Source of the DNA: Breviolum minutum Mf 1.05b.01
Taxonomy: Eukaryota; Sar; Dinophyceae; Suessiales; Symbiodiniaceae
Direction of reading: 5' to 3'
Assembly (NCBI GenBank): GCA_000507305.1
Contig: DF241124.1
Coordinates: 1 to 64,000, forward strand
Length of the DNA: 64,000 nt
The position numbers and the translations under genes are program-made. Under the pieces are notes generated by a model, which was not told where the DNA came from, ran no database searches, and saw only the letters and a list, made by a program, of their open reading frames with translations. Shown in pieces: positions 25,038-35,560 of this stretch; the stretch's first letter is position 1, and every line of letters begins with the position of its first letter.

Positions 25038-26561
25038 ATGGGGAACGCCATTGGCTTTGGTAACAGTGAACCTTTGGGCAATGTTGCGGTTGAGAGGGAG
25101 AACTTTTGTCAAAGACTAGGCAACTCTTTGTGTGGAGTTTGCGTTGGGATCTTTCTCTTTGTGGGCTCCATTGTCTTGCTTGGTTGGAATGAGTTCAACT
25201 ATGTTCGAAATCAGGCCATTCTTTTAAAGGTTGAAAAGGAGACCATTGAAGCAGGATGTCTTCCAAGTTTGAGCAATGCTGGAGAACCTATTTGGGCTTC
25301 CTGTGCAATCCAACGTGCTTATGATTTTAGCACGGATGCACGGGTACAACAACTCGGCTTAACATTCTCCAACAAACTTCAGGGTGCTTGGTTCAAGGCA
25401 GAATCTAAAATCTTGCAATGGACCGAAGATAAAGGTTGTAGCAGTCATAGCACAACTGGAGGTGGCAAAGAAAAGGTTTGCACTTATGACTATAACTTGG
25501 AATGGGTCTCATCTCCTGTGTCTTCTTCAGACTTCTATTGTTATCCAAATTGGAGACCAGGTTGTGACAGAAGTGGCAGTGAGATTCGTAACTCTGGGTC
25601 TGTTCCAAATTTGCTTCAGCAAACATTGCAAGCACCAGTTGGCTCAGTTGGCATGGGTGCATCTGCTAATGCTGTTTACTACCTGGACAACACTCAAATG
25701 GCAGTGTTTCCCCCGGACCCTGTATCTGTCTCGGCTGGGCAAAGCACATTGTTGCCCAGCAAACAAGTGGTGGTGGGTACAGCTGGCTCCGTGCAATTCA
25801 GTTCGGTACCAGGGAGGGACACTGTGGGTGATGTGCGCACTACATTTACACAGAGCCGGCTTTACGCAAGTTGCTATCATTGCCCTTCAGGGTTCCGTGA
25901 ATTTGGGCAATGCTCAATTGAAACCTTGGAATACTGGACTACCAGGTACTATGTCAGTGGTTGATTGGGCAATGATGGGTGGATTCTCCAAATCGGATAT
26001 GATTGATGACAAGCAATCTGAAAATGGTTGGATGGTGATTGGATTGCGTATCCTTTCCTGATGTGGTTTGGCCTTCAGCTAGTCACAGGACCTATAGCAT
26101 TGATGCCACAAATTTTGCCCTGCTGTGGAGAAATGATTGGTGAAATGGTGGGATGTGCTTTGTGCTGCATGAACTTGTTGATTTCTTTGTCACTTTCTTT
26201 GACAGTCATTGGAGTTGCATGGTTGATGGCCAGACCCCTTCTAGGTGTGGGCCTGTTGCTGGTGGCTGCTTTGGCAGTCTTTACTGCTGGCATGTTGCGC
26301 AAGAAGTTCCGCAAGGATGCACGAGACCCGGCCATCTCCCAACCCTTCATGACGGAGCAAGGCCAAGCAAATGGCATTCGCATGTCAGGGGTTGCACCGG
26401 TTACAGCCGTGGCACCTCAGACCACACAGGTACAGGTGGTATGTCCCCAGGGTGTAGTGGCAGGGCAGATGCTGATGATCCAATGCCCAGATGGAGTTCA
26501 ACGACAAGTTCAAGTTCCAGCAGGTGTGCAACCTGGTCAAGCTTTCTCTGTCATGGTTTGA
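25038..26561 (+). CDS. TMEM43/LUMA-family membrane protein, intronless, two frame breaks
   Basis: TMEM43 (DUF1625) proteins sit in the endoplasmic reticulum and inner nuclear membrane. I chose the ATG at 25038 (MGNAIGFGNSEPLG). An N-terminal helix follows (VGIFLFVGSIVLLGWNEF), then a long lumenal domain (YDYNLEWVSSPVSS, GDVRTTFTQS) and a C-terminal set of helices (FGLQLVTGPIALMPQILPC; LLISLSLSLTVIGVAWLM). This matches the family layout. The frame shifts by +1 near 25850 and returns near 26052. Between these points the family-like sequence is in the second frame (FTQVAIIALQ, MMGGFSKSDMIDDKQ, GWMVIGLRIL). The protein ends in CPDGVQRQVQVPAGVQPGQA, a small VP-G-V-x-PG-type module seen in other protist proteins. 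No intron is visible over 1.5 kb, unlike the neighbouring genes. It is either a gene with two sequence errors or a decaying copy. Confidence 0.72.
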
Positions 26562-26564
26562 AGT

Positions 26565-28875
26565 AGTTGGCTTCTCTCCTTGATTGTCTCACACGCACAG
26601 GCTTAACAAAGCGCTCCATTAGCTCAAAATGTGGATTTGTACCTGCAAGCCGCATTCTTCAATGGTGTGAGCAGCGCATAGCAGTGCCAGGTCAATATTT
26701 TGAAGTAGGTGCAGTGCATAATGTTTGCTAAGGATATGTTTGCGCATGGTGTGTAAGCTGTAAGCATGGGACATAGGCGTCTCGCCCTCACAAGCATAGC
26801 TCCACCAGGGATGTTAAGATCGCCTTGTTTCTGCTCAGGCCAAAGAAGGAGATAACACAACCTCACAGCCATGGTCCGTCCAATGGGAGACGAAAGCCAA
26901 GTGGGAGGCCGACGAGAGAAGCAGATCGAGACAGTCCATGTACAACATACAATATCACAATAAATATATATATATATATTATTTAATTCATTATTCATAT
27001 TTATACAACATTGAATGGAAAGGTTTCTACATGCAAGTTGGTTTTGCTTGCTTTCTCCCAGAGATTGAATGCTTTGAAACTTGAAATTTGAAACTTGGAA
27101 GATGGTTCATTTCGCACTGTGAACTCAGAGGAATGTGTTTTTTGTTTCCTTTTTTTTGGGTGGGGAGTGGGGGTGGGGTGATGAAGACTCACACGTTTTT
27201 GTTTAAGCAGCAAATTGCTTCGACTTTGACAATCGGACACAGTCGGACAGAGGCCTGGGAGAAGTGCAAAGGAAAGTCAAAAGATACAGCCAGAAGCCAA
27301 GATATGGAAAAATCGCTTTGGAGAAATGAAGTTTCCGATCTCCTGAGATTTGACATTTGGATTTGGCTTTGGTAATTGTTGCAGCAACGATAGAAAGAGA
27401 TACACTTCACTTGTGCGGGCAAGTGCCCCGAGCACCCTCAAAGAGAAGGAGAGGAAGATCAAATAGTCACACAGACACACCTGATGCGTGAGCAAATGTC
27501 CAAAGAGAGCACACCGTTGACATTAAATGGTTTATTCAGGTGTTTGAAGTTTGACTTTTGTGTGTTTGTTTGTTGAGTGCACCAGGTCCCAAGAGCTGTG
27601 TTAAAGATAGTGACTACAAGAATCGGACAAGGAAAACGATGACAAGGAAAACGACAAGGACAAAAAACAACATCAACAGGAAGGAATGAACCGCAGATAC
27701 GATGTCAAACACTATTAAGTGTAAACAAGATTAAAGAAGCATTCTACGGAGTGACAGTAGGGTTTGATATGGTTAAGTTTGCTGGTCAGCATGTCAAGTT
27801 CCCGGTTATACAGACCTCAAAATGTCCTAGAATCTTGGAAGTACATGCAGTGACCCCAGGGCCGATTTTAATCAATTTCAAGGTGTTTTTGAGCTCACGA
27901 CTTGCACATGATGTTTGTTGAGTGGAACTTGTGAAGACTAAGGCCATGACTGAATACATTGCGGAAGTGGAAGCGCAAAGGGAGAAATTTGGCATTACTC
28001 CTCCATGAGGCCGGAACAGCAACAGATATGTTGCTGCTTGCGCTGTTCATCTCATGGTTAGTTTTAGTTAGTTTTAGCTTCAGTATAGATTCAGTCATTC
28101 TGTGACCATCTTTAGATTTAATAAATACATGTTGTTTTTCTGGTGTTTACATATTGATTGCATGCATTTTTTTTTCAGGATCAACGTATCAAGGCCTTGT
28201 TTGTTTGTTTTTTCGTTGTCTGTCCGTTGTTTACTTGTATGAACTTAGGAAGGACTCCATGTGTGTAACTGTGATGTTTCAATCAGGTGGGCGCGTTTAA
28301 AAACGCCACGTTCAGCGCGAATTCTCCTGTGAATCCGTTGGAGCCAAGCACAGGTCCTTGTTTGATCATGGATGCTGTTTGCCTTTTGCTAGAAGCAGTG
28401 AAGCTAGTTGACAGCTCAGCTAGGGCGATTTGTTGTCACTATACTCCGTTCAAATTGAGAAGGATCACGCATTTGAGATGAATCTAGGCCCAAGAAGAAT
28501 AGCAGGTAAGGAAGTACATCACTTGTTGGTTCTCTTTCATGCATTGGTACCACCTCAAAGAATGGAGGTTTCCCTGCTCTCTTCAGACAATGCAGACTGC
28601 GAAAAGTTGAAAAAGAGAGACATGAATCATGATTGATTTCTTTGTTGTTTTGATCCATCTTTTTGAGCAGACAACGAAAAAATCAAAGAAAGTTGTGAAA
28701 TTTGAATCATGATTTCATTGTTGTTTTTTGGTCTTTTCATTTTTTGCGAAATTTGCACTCATTTCCTGTACTACTTGCGATTCCCAGATCCCTTGGCAAG
28801 GTACCCTTGAAAGACTTGATCTCTGGATGTCACTAGCTATTTCGGTTCCAATTGTTCCAATCGAGTTTCGTGAGT
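26565..28875. other. No supported gene
   Basis: An AT microsatellite lies at about 26960-26985. Open frames on both strands (for example 27088-27372 and 28287-28478) have no motif and no matching splice context. The last 300 bases before 28876 would hold the promoter and leader region of the first Rolling stone-like gene. I recognise no TATA-like or leader acceptor site with certainty. Confidence 0.45.
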
Positions 28876-31800
28876 ATGAAGGACGTGCCAACAGAGTTGG
28901 AATGGCCCCAGATCTTTGCCACGTCTTGGAAGATGAATCCAAGGACGTTTGCCCCTGGGACTGAAAACCCACCCCGGAAAATTCAGATTTTGAACCTAAA
29001 GTGGCGGTTTGGAAGATGATGTTCAAATTCAATTTTTTAGGTTCCATGTTAATTTTGAGGGGTGTAGATGTCAGAGTTGTTTGAGTTCGCAACATTCTCT
29101 CCTGATGGCCAGTTTTTGAAGTAGTAGGCTTTGAGCATATACTACTTACTGTGCTGCTCCCGTGATCAACTTGTTCAATGCATTGGTTATCATTGGGCCC
29201 ACACTATTCATAAATATCCTAGATCAATCAAGTGAACCTACAGCTCCGGAAGATGCTCAATTAGATGATCAGTGTATGAATCATGGGTCAATCTTCCATA
29301 CATCACACTGAAGTACATTTCTTGATGCACACGCTGAATAACATGCACACACACTTGGACCATCAGGGTGCAGTGATGAATGCCCGTGTAGTGCAGATAC
29401 CAACTCATCCCGTATAAATGTCCTTCATGTTGATTCCACATTCATTCCTCACAGCAGTCCCCACTCCAAAAGATGCTGGTGAAAATCCGAAGTTCCAATC
29501 TCTGGGCGCATGTTTCTGGTGATTCAAGAAACACAACTTGCCATTTTCGAGGCGATTTTCAGGGCTATCTTAGCTTCGGTGATTGTTGGTCATCAAGTTG
29601 CACATGTCTGGAACTATCGAGACCTGGGTTGGTTTTACCTGATTTACTTCACTCACTGGACAATGACGCTTGGATCGTTGATGATTTTTGGAGGAAAACC
29701 AGTGTTTAGTGATAGGAACGTGACAACCAGTAGATTAGCTGAGTTCTATATTTATATATTTAATATATATATAGATCGTTTGGGTCTACGTTTTGCAAAT
29801 CATGTTTGTTCGGACGGTTTGAGTATCCTTCAATCCTTGGTATGTTCGCGGGGCCTGGGAATCTCAGCTGTTTAATGGATGGAGCATGATAAGAGTATTC
29901 AGTAACATTTCGATGCTAAACAGAAACACAGATAATACAGATTGTTTGGGGTTCATCATCAAATTAATGTACCTTGAATCCAACTATGCCAGCATAGGAG
30001 GCAAAAAACGCGAAAAAATGTCCCCTTCAGGATCTTGGCAGCTTTCTCCGAGTGCCTCTTGTTTTATTTAGCAGTGTCGGGTCTTTGGCAACTGGAGAAG
30101 TTGCCTCCCTCGCCGTCGAAAAAAAGAAGTCCGGGGGCAAGACCATCAGCGAAGTTCGTGCAGATCACACGCATTCTTTGGCACATTGTCCAACCATTCT
30201 CTTTGATTCTTGGTGGTAATTTAGCCATGCAGACATCATCAATGACCACTCGGTCATTATTTAAAGAGTCAGCACATGCCACGAGAAATGGCATGATGTT
30301 GAAATTCCGAGGATCGGGCTGAGTTTGTCCCTTGGGATGCAGTTGAGAAATGCAAAGCATAACGGCATTTACGTAGTAGATTGGCTGGAAGATGGTTCTG
30401 AAGTGCAACTGTTTGCTGCAAGCTGCAAGTTTTTGTTTGATGTTTTGGTTGGGAAACCTCGGCTTGAAACACCATGATCCTCCCATTTTTTACTCCTCGT
30501 CTTTGGTTGTTGGCATTCCTGTCAATTCCAAAATCAGGTTTTGGTCGAGTTGGTTGCTCCAGAATTCTCTTGAAGAGTTGCCATCTTGGGGCTACTTGGA
30601 TGCTTCTCGGACAGCATCTCTTTTGCTCTGTTATTCTGTCAGATTTATGGACGTGTTGAGCCAACCTTTGGCTGAAAAAATTGCTTGCGGCGGCAGATAT
30701 TTTGTCAAAGGTGTTAGATAGGCAGCTTTGTTTAAACATTCATTTGATTTTAATTACATAGATAATGAGTATAATTTTTTGTTTATACCCCCATATACGG
30801 TCATATACATATCTGTTGAATTGTTTACACATCATTTACACAATGTGTGTAATTTGATGTGCTATAACGCGATCCAATCAAAGGCAATGAACCGTGGGTT
30901 ATAGTATACATTTTTTCTTCGGCTAGTATACATTTGTTTATTTGTCAATATGGTTACGCACATTGTCACATCTCAACATTATTCTTCTATTGATAACATG
31001 TATTATATACATGTGATTATCGATCTTGACTGCAGTCATAGGTAGATAGCATTATAGATGTATATATATATATATACATCTGCAAGCCACATGATCCTTG
31101 TTTTTGTTGCCTTCGGGTCTTGTTTTGGATCATACGATCCCTAAANCCCCCCCCCCAAAAAAAAAGCCACCCAGATCTGTGCAGGTGAGGTCACTTCCTG
31201 TCATATGTGGATATCTGCTAATATCCCTTGATAAGGTTCAAAAGGGACTTGGGAAGCAAAAGCAAACCTTATTAAGAAATATTAAAAAAACAAGAGTGTA
31301 CACCTTTATTTTGCTCTTATTTAGGCCTTATTAAGGCTACTGAAAGACCACAGTGTTTGCCAAAGATTGCAAATGTCTTAATAATGTTTATTAAGGAGTT
31401 TGTCTCCCTGACGAGAAAAATCACAGCCACCCATTGACCAACCGATAAAATCGAACGCAGTGCCACATCTCAAAAGGAGAGAACCAAGTACCAACCCAGG
31501 GTTCTATCGTGGGAATCTATTGCATCAAGTACCCAACATCAGGGGATGTCGCCTCCTTATCAAGGCTTAATAAGGCATAATAAAGTATAATAAAGTATAT
31601 ACAGTAATATACAGTATACCTAGTATCCTGCTCGCTCAGCCGTCCGCCATGTCACAAAGCAAAAATCATGAGATCTTGTCCTTGCAAAAATCATGTTGCT
31701 CATCATCTCTTGTCTGACACAGCCCTTGGCAAAACTTATTAAACCTTATTAAGGGTTATAAACTGCTCATCCCTTGCCAGCCATATCCCTTCACAAGCCT

Positions 31801-33123
31801 TATTAAGGGAAATATCGTTTGCACATTTGTTTTGCCCAGAATTCACCATGCACGATCGTAACAAAGGACATATCTATTATATAAATCACTTTGGATCTGG
31901 GTGGCTTTTTTTTTTTGGGGGGGGGGTTAGGATCTTATGATTGGAGGGTGTTCAAGCCCCAAAAAAAGAAGGACATCCACAGGTTTCAGGTATATATATA
32001 TATATATATGATCCAACTCTTGCCCTTTTGAAACTCCATTGCTCCAAGTTCTATACCCATGGCTTTGTGTTGTTTTGGCTCCTTCTCAGCACCTTTGCCG
32101 CAAGAGGTGGAGGATTATGTCCGGGCAAATGTCGGGTATGTGACCATGATTCACCATGCACCTGGGTTCATTCTCAATCAGATTATGGGGAATCAAAGCT
32201 GTACTGAAACCTATTCCTACATTGACTTGGAAGTTCGCATCCCTAGCTATCTATCATTGCAAGTTCCAAAATAGGAATAACAACAACTTACCTTCAACGA
32301 TTTTCAATGAACATTAGAAGTTGTGATCAGTTTTTTCTCAAATTGCTATCTTAGATTGCCAAATTGGTTTAACCATGTTCCTCCTGTTGTTTGACAACCA
32401 GCTCAGGTTTTCTCTTGAGCAATGTGCCATTCAAAACATCTCTGGCCTTTGGTTGTTGCGTGTGCCTTGAATTTGCTCAGAAGAGATGGATTCCAATCCT
32501 GGTGCTTGGGGTATCCTTACAATGAACCAAGAATGATGACATACAAACCCATAGGAATTAATACAATTTTAATGCGTAGAATGTGATGATCCATGCGCAG
32601 ACAGGTCAACAGTATTTATCTATGATATATGATATTTTTTATATATATAGATGTGATATATATATATATATTATTTGTGATATATTTGTGATATATATAT
32701 ATATTTGTGATATATGTGATATATATAAATGGTATATGATTTATATATATATATATACATGATATGTGATATTTGATATTTGATATATGATATTTATATT
32801 GATATATACATAGTACTTAAGCTGAACGATTCCACTAAATAAGCATTGTCAATTGTTTGATTGATGTGCCATGGGCGTTCTCATTTCCATTCCTGAGCCC
32901 GGTTGTTTGATTCGCCTTGCCGCATTGAGACATCACATCAATTGTTTGGTGGTATTCTATGCTAGAACGTTGGCCTTTTCAGGGGTTACTGTAATATTTC
33001 CATTGCCTCTCCTATGACCTATGACAAATTGTGATGTTTGTATTTTTTGAATTTGGTTGTTTGTATTTTTGGCTTTTGTTGTTTTTTTTTGTTGTTGTTG
33101 CTGTTTGTTGCTGTTTGTTGCTG

Positions 33124-33155
<32 letters not shown>

Positions 33156-33895
33156 GGTGCTGCTGCTGCTGCTGCTGTTGTTGTTGTTGTTGTTGTTGTT
33201 GTTGCTGCTGCCGCTTTTGCTTCAAACAGTTTCTCCACACATCTGCAAGACAAAAAAGGTCAGTGAGTCAGTAGGTCATTTTACCTGGGCACTTTCACAT
33301 ATGCCCTCTCAGCTTGTTGTGGCGCTAAAAAGAGTCGATGATTTTCCGGGTTTCCCGTTTGGTGTGATACAGCATGTTGGTTTCCTGGAGGCTATGTGGT
33401 TTTCTCGCCTCACCCAGGACTTACTCCTGGATCTACTTCGCATGGACATGGGTCCATTTCTATGCAAAGATTGGAACTCCTGCGCCCTGTGATGGCTACC
33501 AGCAACATGACCCGGGAGAAACTCCAACGTTGCCAAGATTAATTTGTAAAGATGTTTGAACCAAAGTAAACTGTCATGCAAAAATTGGTACGTAAGAACC
33601 TACTAGTTTTCAGAACTTTTGCGTTTCTGTTGTTTTTTTTTGTGTGGCTATTTGGGGAAAGAACTTGTTTCTCTTTTCTCCCAAAGGCTCAAGGTTTGAC
33701 AGTTCTGGCAATGCCTAGATTCATTTGATACCTCCCGCTAGCCTCAATGTTTTGCAGGACTGCCCAATCTATAACGAGTTTGACTGGCACAAGCCGCATG
33801 TGACAGCTCTTGTCGAAATATACGTGCCTGGGATTATGAAGGATAATGTCGCATTTGGTGTGAAACACAAACAACATCAAACAGCAGATATTTGA
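28876..33895 (+). CDS. Rolling stone-like multipass membrane protein, array copy 1
   Basis: Seven exons, 28876-28950, 29552-29667, 30031-30223, 32049-32088, 32407-32461, 33418-33508 and 33758-33895, sum to 708 bases and give one open frame of 236 codons with consistent phases. Donors in order are GC, GC, GC, GC, GT and GA; all acceptors are AG, five of six followed by G. The start is MKDVPTELEWPQIF. Helices include ILASVIVGHQVAHVW, GWFYLIYFTHWTM, ILWHIVQPFSLILGG, YTHGFVLFWLLLSFLLSNVP and TYSWIYFAWTWVHFYAKIG, and then comes DCPIYNEFDW. The LTNW-like helix, the HGF helix and the final G-x-P...IY..LDW motif are the signature of the Rolling stone / FAR-17a-AIG1 group, whose members include membrane hydrolases and a myoblast-fusion protein. 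The role here is unknown. The C-terminus after FDW is short and lacks the last helix seen in copies 3 and 4. Confidence 0.68.
31129..31941. mobile_element. Terminal-inverted-repeat element, 813 bases, inside intron 3 of copy 1
   Basis: The left end 31129-31178 (ATCATACGATCC ... poly-C, poly-A ... GCCACCCAGATC) and the right end 31893-31941 (GATCTGGGTGGC ... poly-T, poly-G ... GATCTTATGAT) are inverted copies about 49 bases long. TGG flanks both ends (31126-31128 and 31942-31944) and may be the target duplication. The interior repeats the palindromic word CTTATTAAG about six times. No transposase frame is visible, so it is a non-autonomous element. Confidence 0.75.
32630..32810. repeat. AT-rich microsatellite (GATATATAT variants)
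   Basis: Tandem variants of GATATATATAT and TGATATTTGATAT fill this stretch, within an intron of array copy 1. No coding content. Confidence 0.85.
33091..33213. repeat. (TTG)n/(CTG)n/(GGT)n triplet repeat
   Basis: An interrupted triplet array, TTG then GGT then CTG then TTG, lies inside intron 5 of array copy 1. It produces long homopolymeric frames on both strands (poly-Gln on the minus strand), which are artefacts of the repeat. Confidence 0.85.
33509..33757 (+). other. GA-AG intron before the (D/E)CPIY exon, copy 1
   Basis: The exon before it ends in CAT, the intron begins GACCCG and ends TTTGCAG, and the next exon starts GACTGC. No GT lies at a phase that gives the conserved join. The same intron position uses GA in all four array copies. 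Confidence 0.7.
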
Positions 33896-33907
33896 CATTA
33901 ATTGACT

Positions 33908-34009
33908 ATCCCACAGGATCAGTATGTGGTATATTAATATATTTACCTACATCTACCATAAAAATCAACCAAATGCAGGTAAATATACCATACATGGATC
34001 CTACGGGTA
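33908..34009. repeat. Hairpin element family B, copy 3
   Basis: The left arm ATCCCACAGGATC...GTGGTATA with TTTACCTACATCTACCATA is inverted relative to AAATGCAGGTAAATATACCA, TACATGGATCCTACGGGTA. It begins 13 bases after the stop codon of array copy 1. GACTA occurs on both sides. Confidence 0.7.
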
Positions 34010-35560
34010 TGTGACTACGTTTTTATGTTTACGTGGCAAAGTGAATCTTGGACCAGTACACCTGATTGCCTTCTACAGTGGTGGTTGTTCACGGATGTCA
34101 CGTTTGTTGTTTCATGCAACCATCAAACATTCAACGGACCTGCCTTTAGGTGTGCTTGATTGCATGCCCTGTAGTTTGCCTATTGTATCGGACTTTGGCA
34201 TCTGGGCAAGCAATGGAAAGCCATAGGAGATGGAGCTAAAAAAATATCATAGAAAGGGCCAAGACACTCATTTTGGGTGCCATGTTTATTATCCATGATC
34301 CCAAGAATTGCACATTGTAGGGTGGAATTGTGCATCATTAGTTCGTTCCATTTGAACATAGTGCAGGGAAACATGTCAGTATCNTATCATGTCATTATCA
34401 AACTCTTCCAGAACTGCCCATGTTTTAGACATCTTTAGACCTCTCACCTGATTCACCCACAGCCATGCTCCACTTCCCCTTTTTTGAGGCAACCTGCCGT
34501 GGAAAGCGTGGACAAGAGCTGACCATGCCGCCAGACCCGGAGATTGCCGATAGCAATCCCCCGACGGAAGAAGAAGACGTGGATACCTATCAGGACAAGC
34601 AACCCGCTGATCACGCCAAAGATAAAGAGAAGCTCGCATCTATTGAAGAAGCAGACGAAGAAGGTGGCGATCAAGAAGACGACCTCAAGGCCGACGTGGC
34701 CGAAGTCGCACCGGTGCTTGACAGTCACCACATTGCAGCTGTGATAGCAACACATATTATATATACATGTACTGATGCAAATATCATTGTCTATACTGCA
34801 TTTCGATTTGTGATTTTCCAACCGTTCCACTAGCACAATCGCATCTATCCCATCATGATATCGCTGATGCAAGCTGAGCATTTTAGCTGTGCCACCAGCC
34901 ACCCTGTTGCGCGGAATTGGTGGCCAGGATGATGCGGTAGAAGTGGCAGTTTGAGTATTGGCGATTCGATTGGTATGATGTTTAGCTTAGCTTAGTAACG
35001 CTTCAAAAGGTGGAGTTTCTGAGCTAAAGAGGTGAGTTTCGCTCCCTGTCAAGGTTGGAAGCTTGACATTTGAAGATGAAAAAAATGAAAAAAACAACAT
35101 GTGATGATGTTTTTTTGTTGCATTTCAGTGTGACATGTTGGCAAGTGATTGTCCTCCAAGAGTGACATGGAGTATGGAGTGAGGGTGAAGCTTTCATCAA
35201 GGTTTCCCGTGGATTGCGCATATTTCCTCAATCCAGTTTTTGATTGAGGAATGTTTTGTTCAACGAAAAATGGACCTCAACTGGTCATGCTGGCTGAGAT
35301 CTTGCAGTGCAGTTCGGCTCGACCGCGCCGTTGTTGCAAATGCATGATACTCAAGCAAGCGCTTTGGTGCATCAGTTTTGCTGTGGGCCCAAACCGCTGC
35401 TTTCACTCAGCAGTTTGGCTCTACCTCGTCAACTGCTGGGAGATCCTGCATGGATCAGTTGGCCTGTCTCAACGTGAATGTGACATGCCGCGGTCCTTCG
35501 CGCTTCCTTTGCCTTGTTTTTTTTTTGATTTCAAGTTGGGCCACAGGCCACCCACGAGTA
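34010..35560. other. Spacer after array copy 1
   Basis: Apart from the less AT-rich segment at 34465-34752, listed separately, I see no gene in this spacer. A single undetermined base is at 34384. Confidence 0.4.
34465..34752. other. Exon-like stretch open on both strands
   Basis: The + frame is strongly acidic (PTEEEDVDTYQDKQPADHA, then EEADEEGGDQEDDLKADVAE). The minus frame on the same DNA is strongly hydrophobic (VVFLIATFFVCFF, LFIFGVISGLLVLIGIHVFF) with mostly C- or G-ending codons. Each reading looks like a real protein segment, and acidic codons are the complement of hydrophobic ones, so one reading must be a mirror. The all-plus gene orientation of the window favours the acidic protein. 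The minus reading would be a two-helix membrane segment. Confidence 0.3.

Noticed and set aside
25384-26061. Overlapping 225-codon frame as a separate gene
   Set aside because: Only its last 70 or so codons look like the TMEM43 family. It is the middle part of the same gene displaced by a frame break, not an independent gene.
30064-30739. Minus-strand open frames of 140 and 156 codons at 30.1-30.7 kb
   Set aside because: They overlap the plus-strand ILWHIVQPFSL exon of array copy 1, which has paralog support, and have no motif of their own.
32059-32274. Alternative frame over the HGF helix exon of copy 1
   Set aside because: It is open for 71 codons, but copy 2 is open only in the frame giving FYTHGF. 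The short 40-base exon with a GC donor gives the conserved join in both copies.
32957-33492. Frames of poly-Gln, poly-Leu, poly-Val and poly-Cys around 33.0-33.5 kb
   Set aside because: They are translations of the (TTG/CTG/GGT) triplet array inside an intron of array copy 1. Only 33418-33508 within the region is a real exon, in a specific frame.
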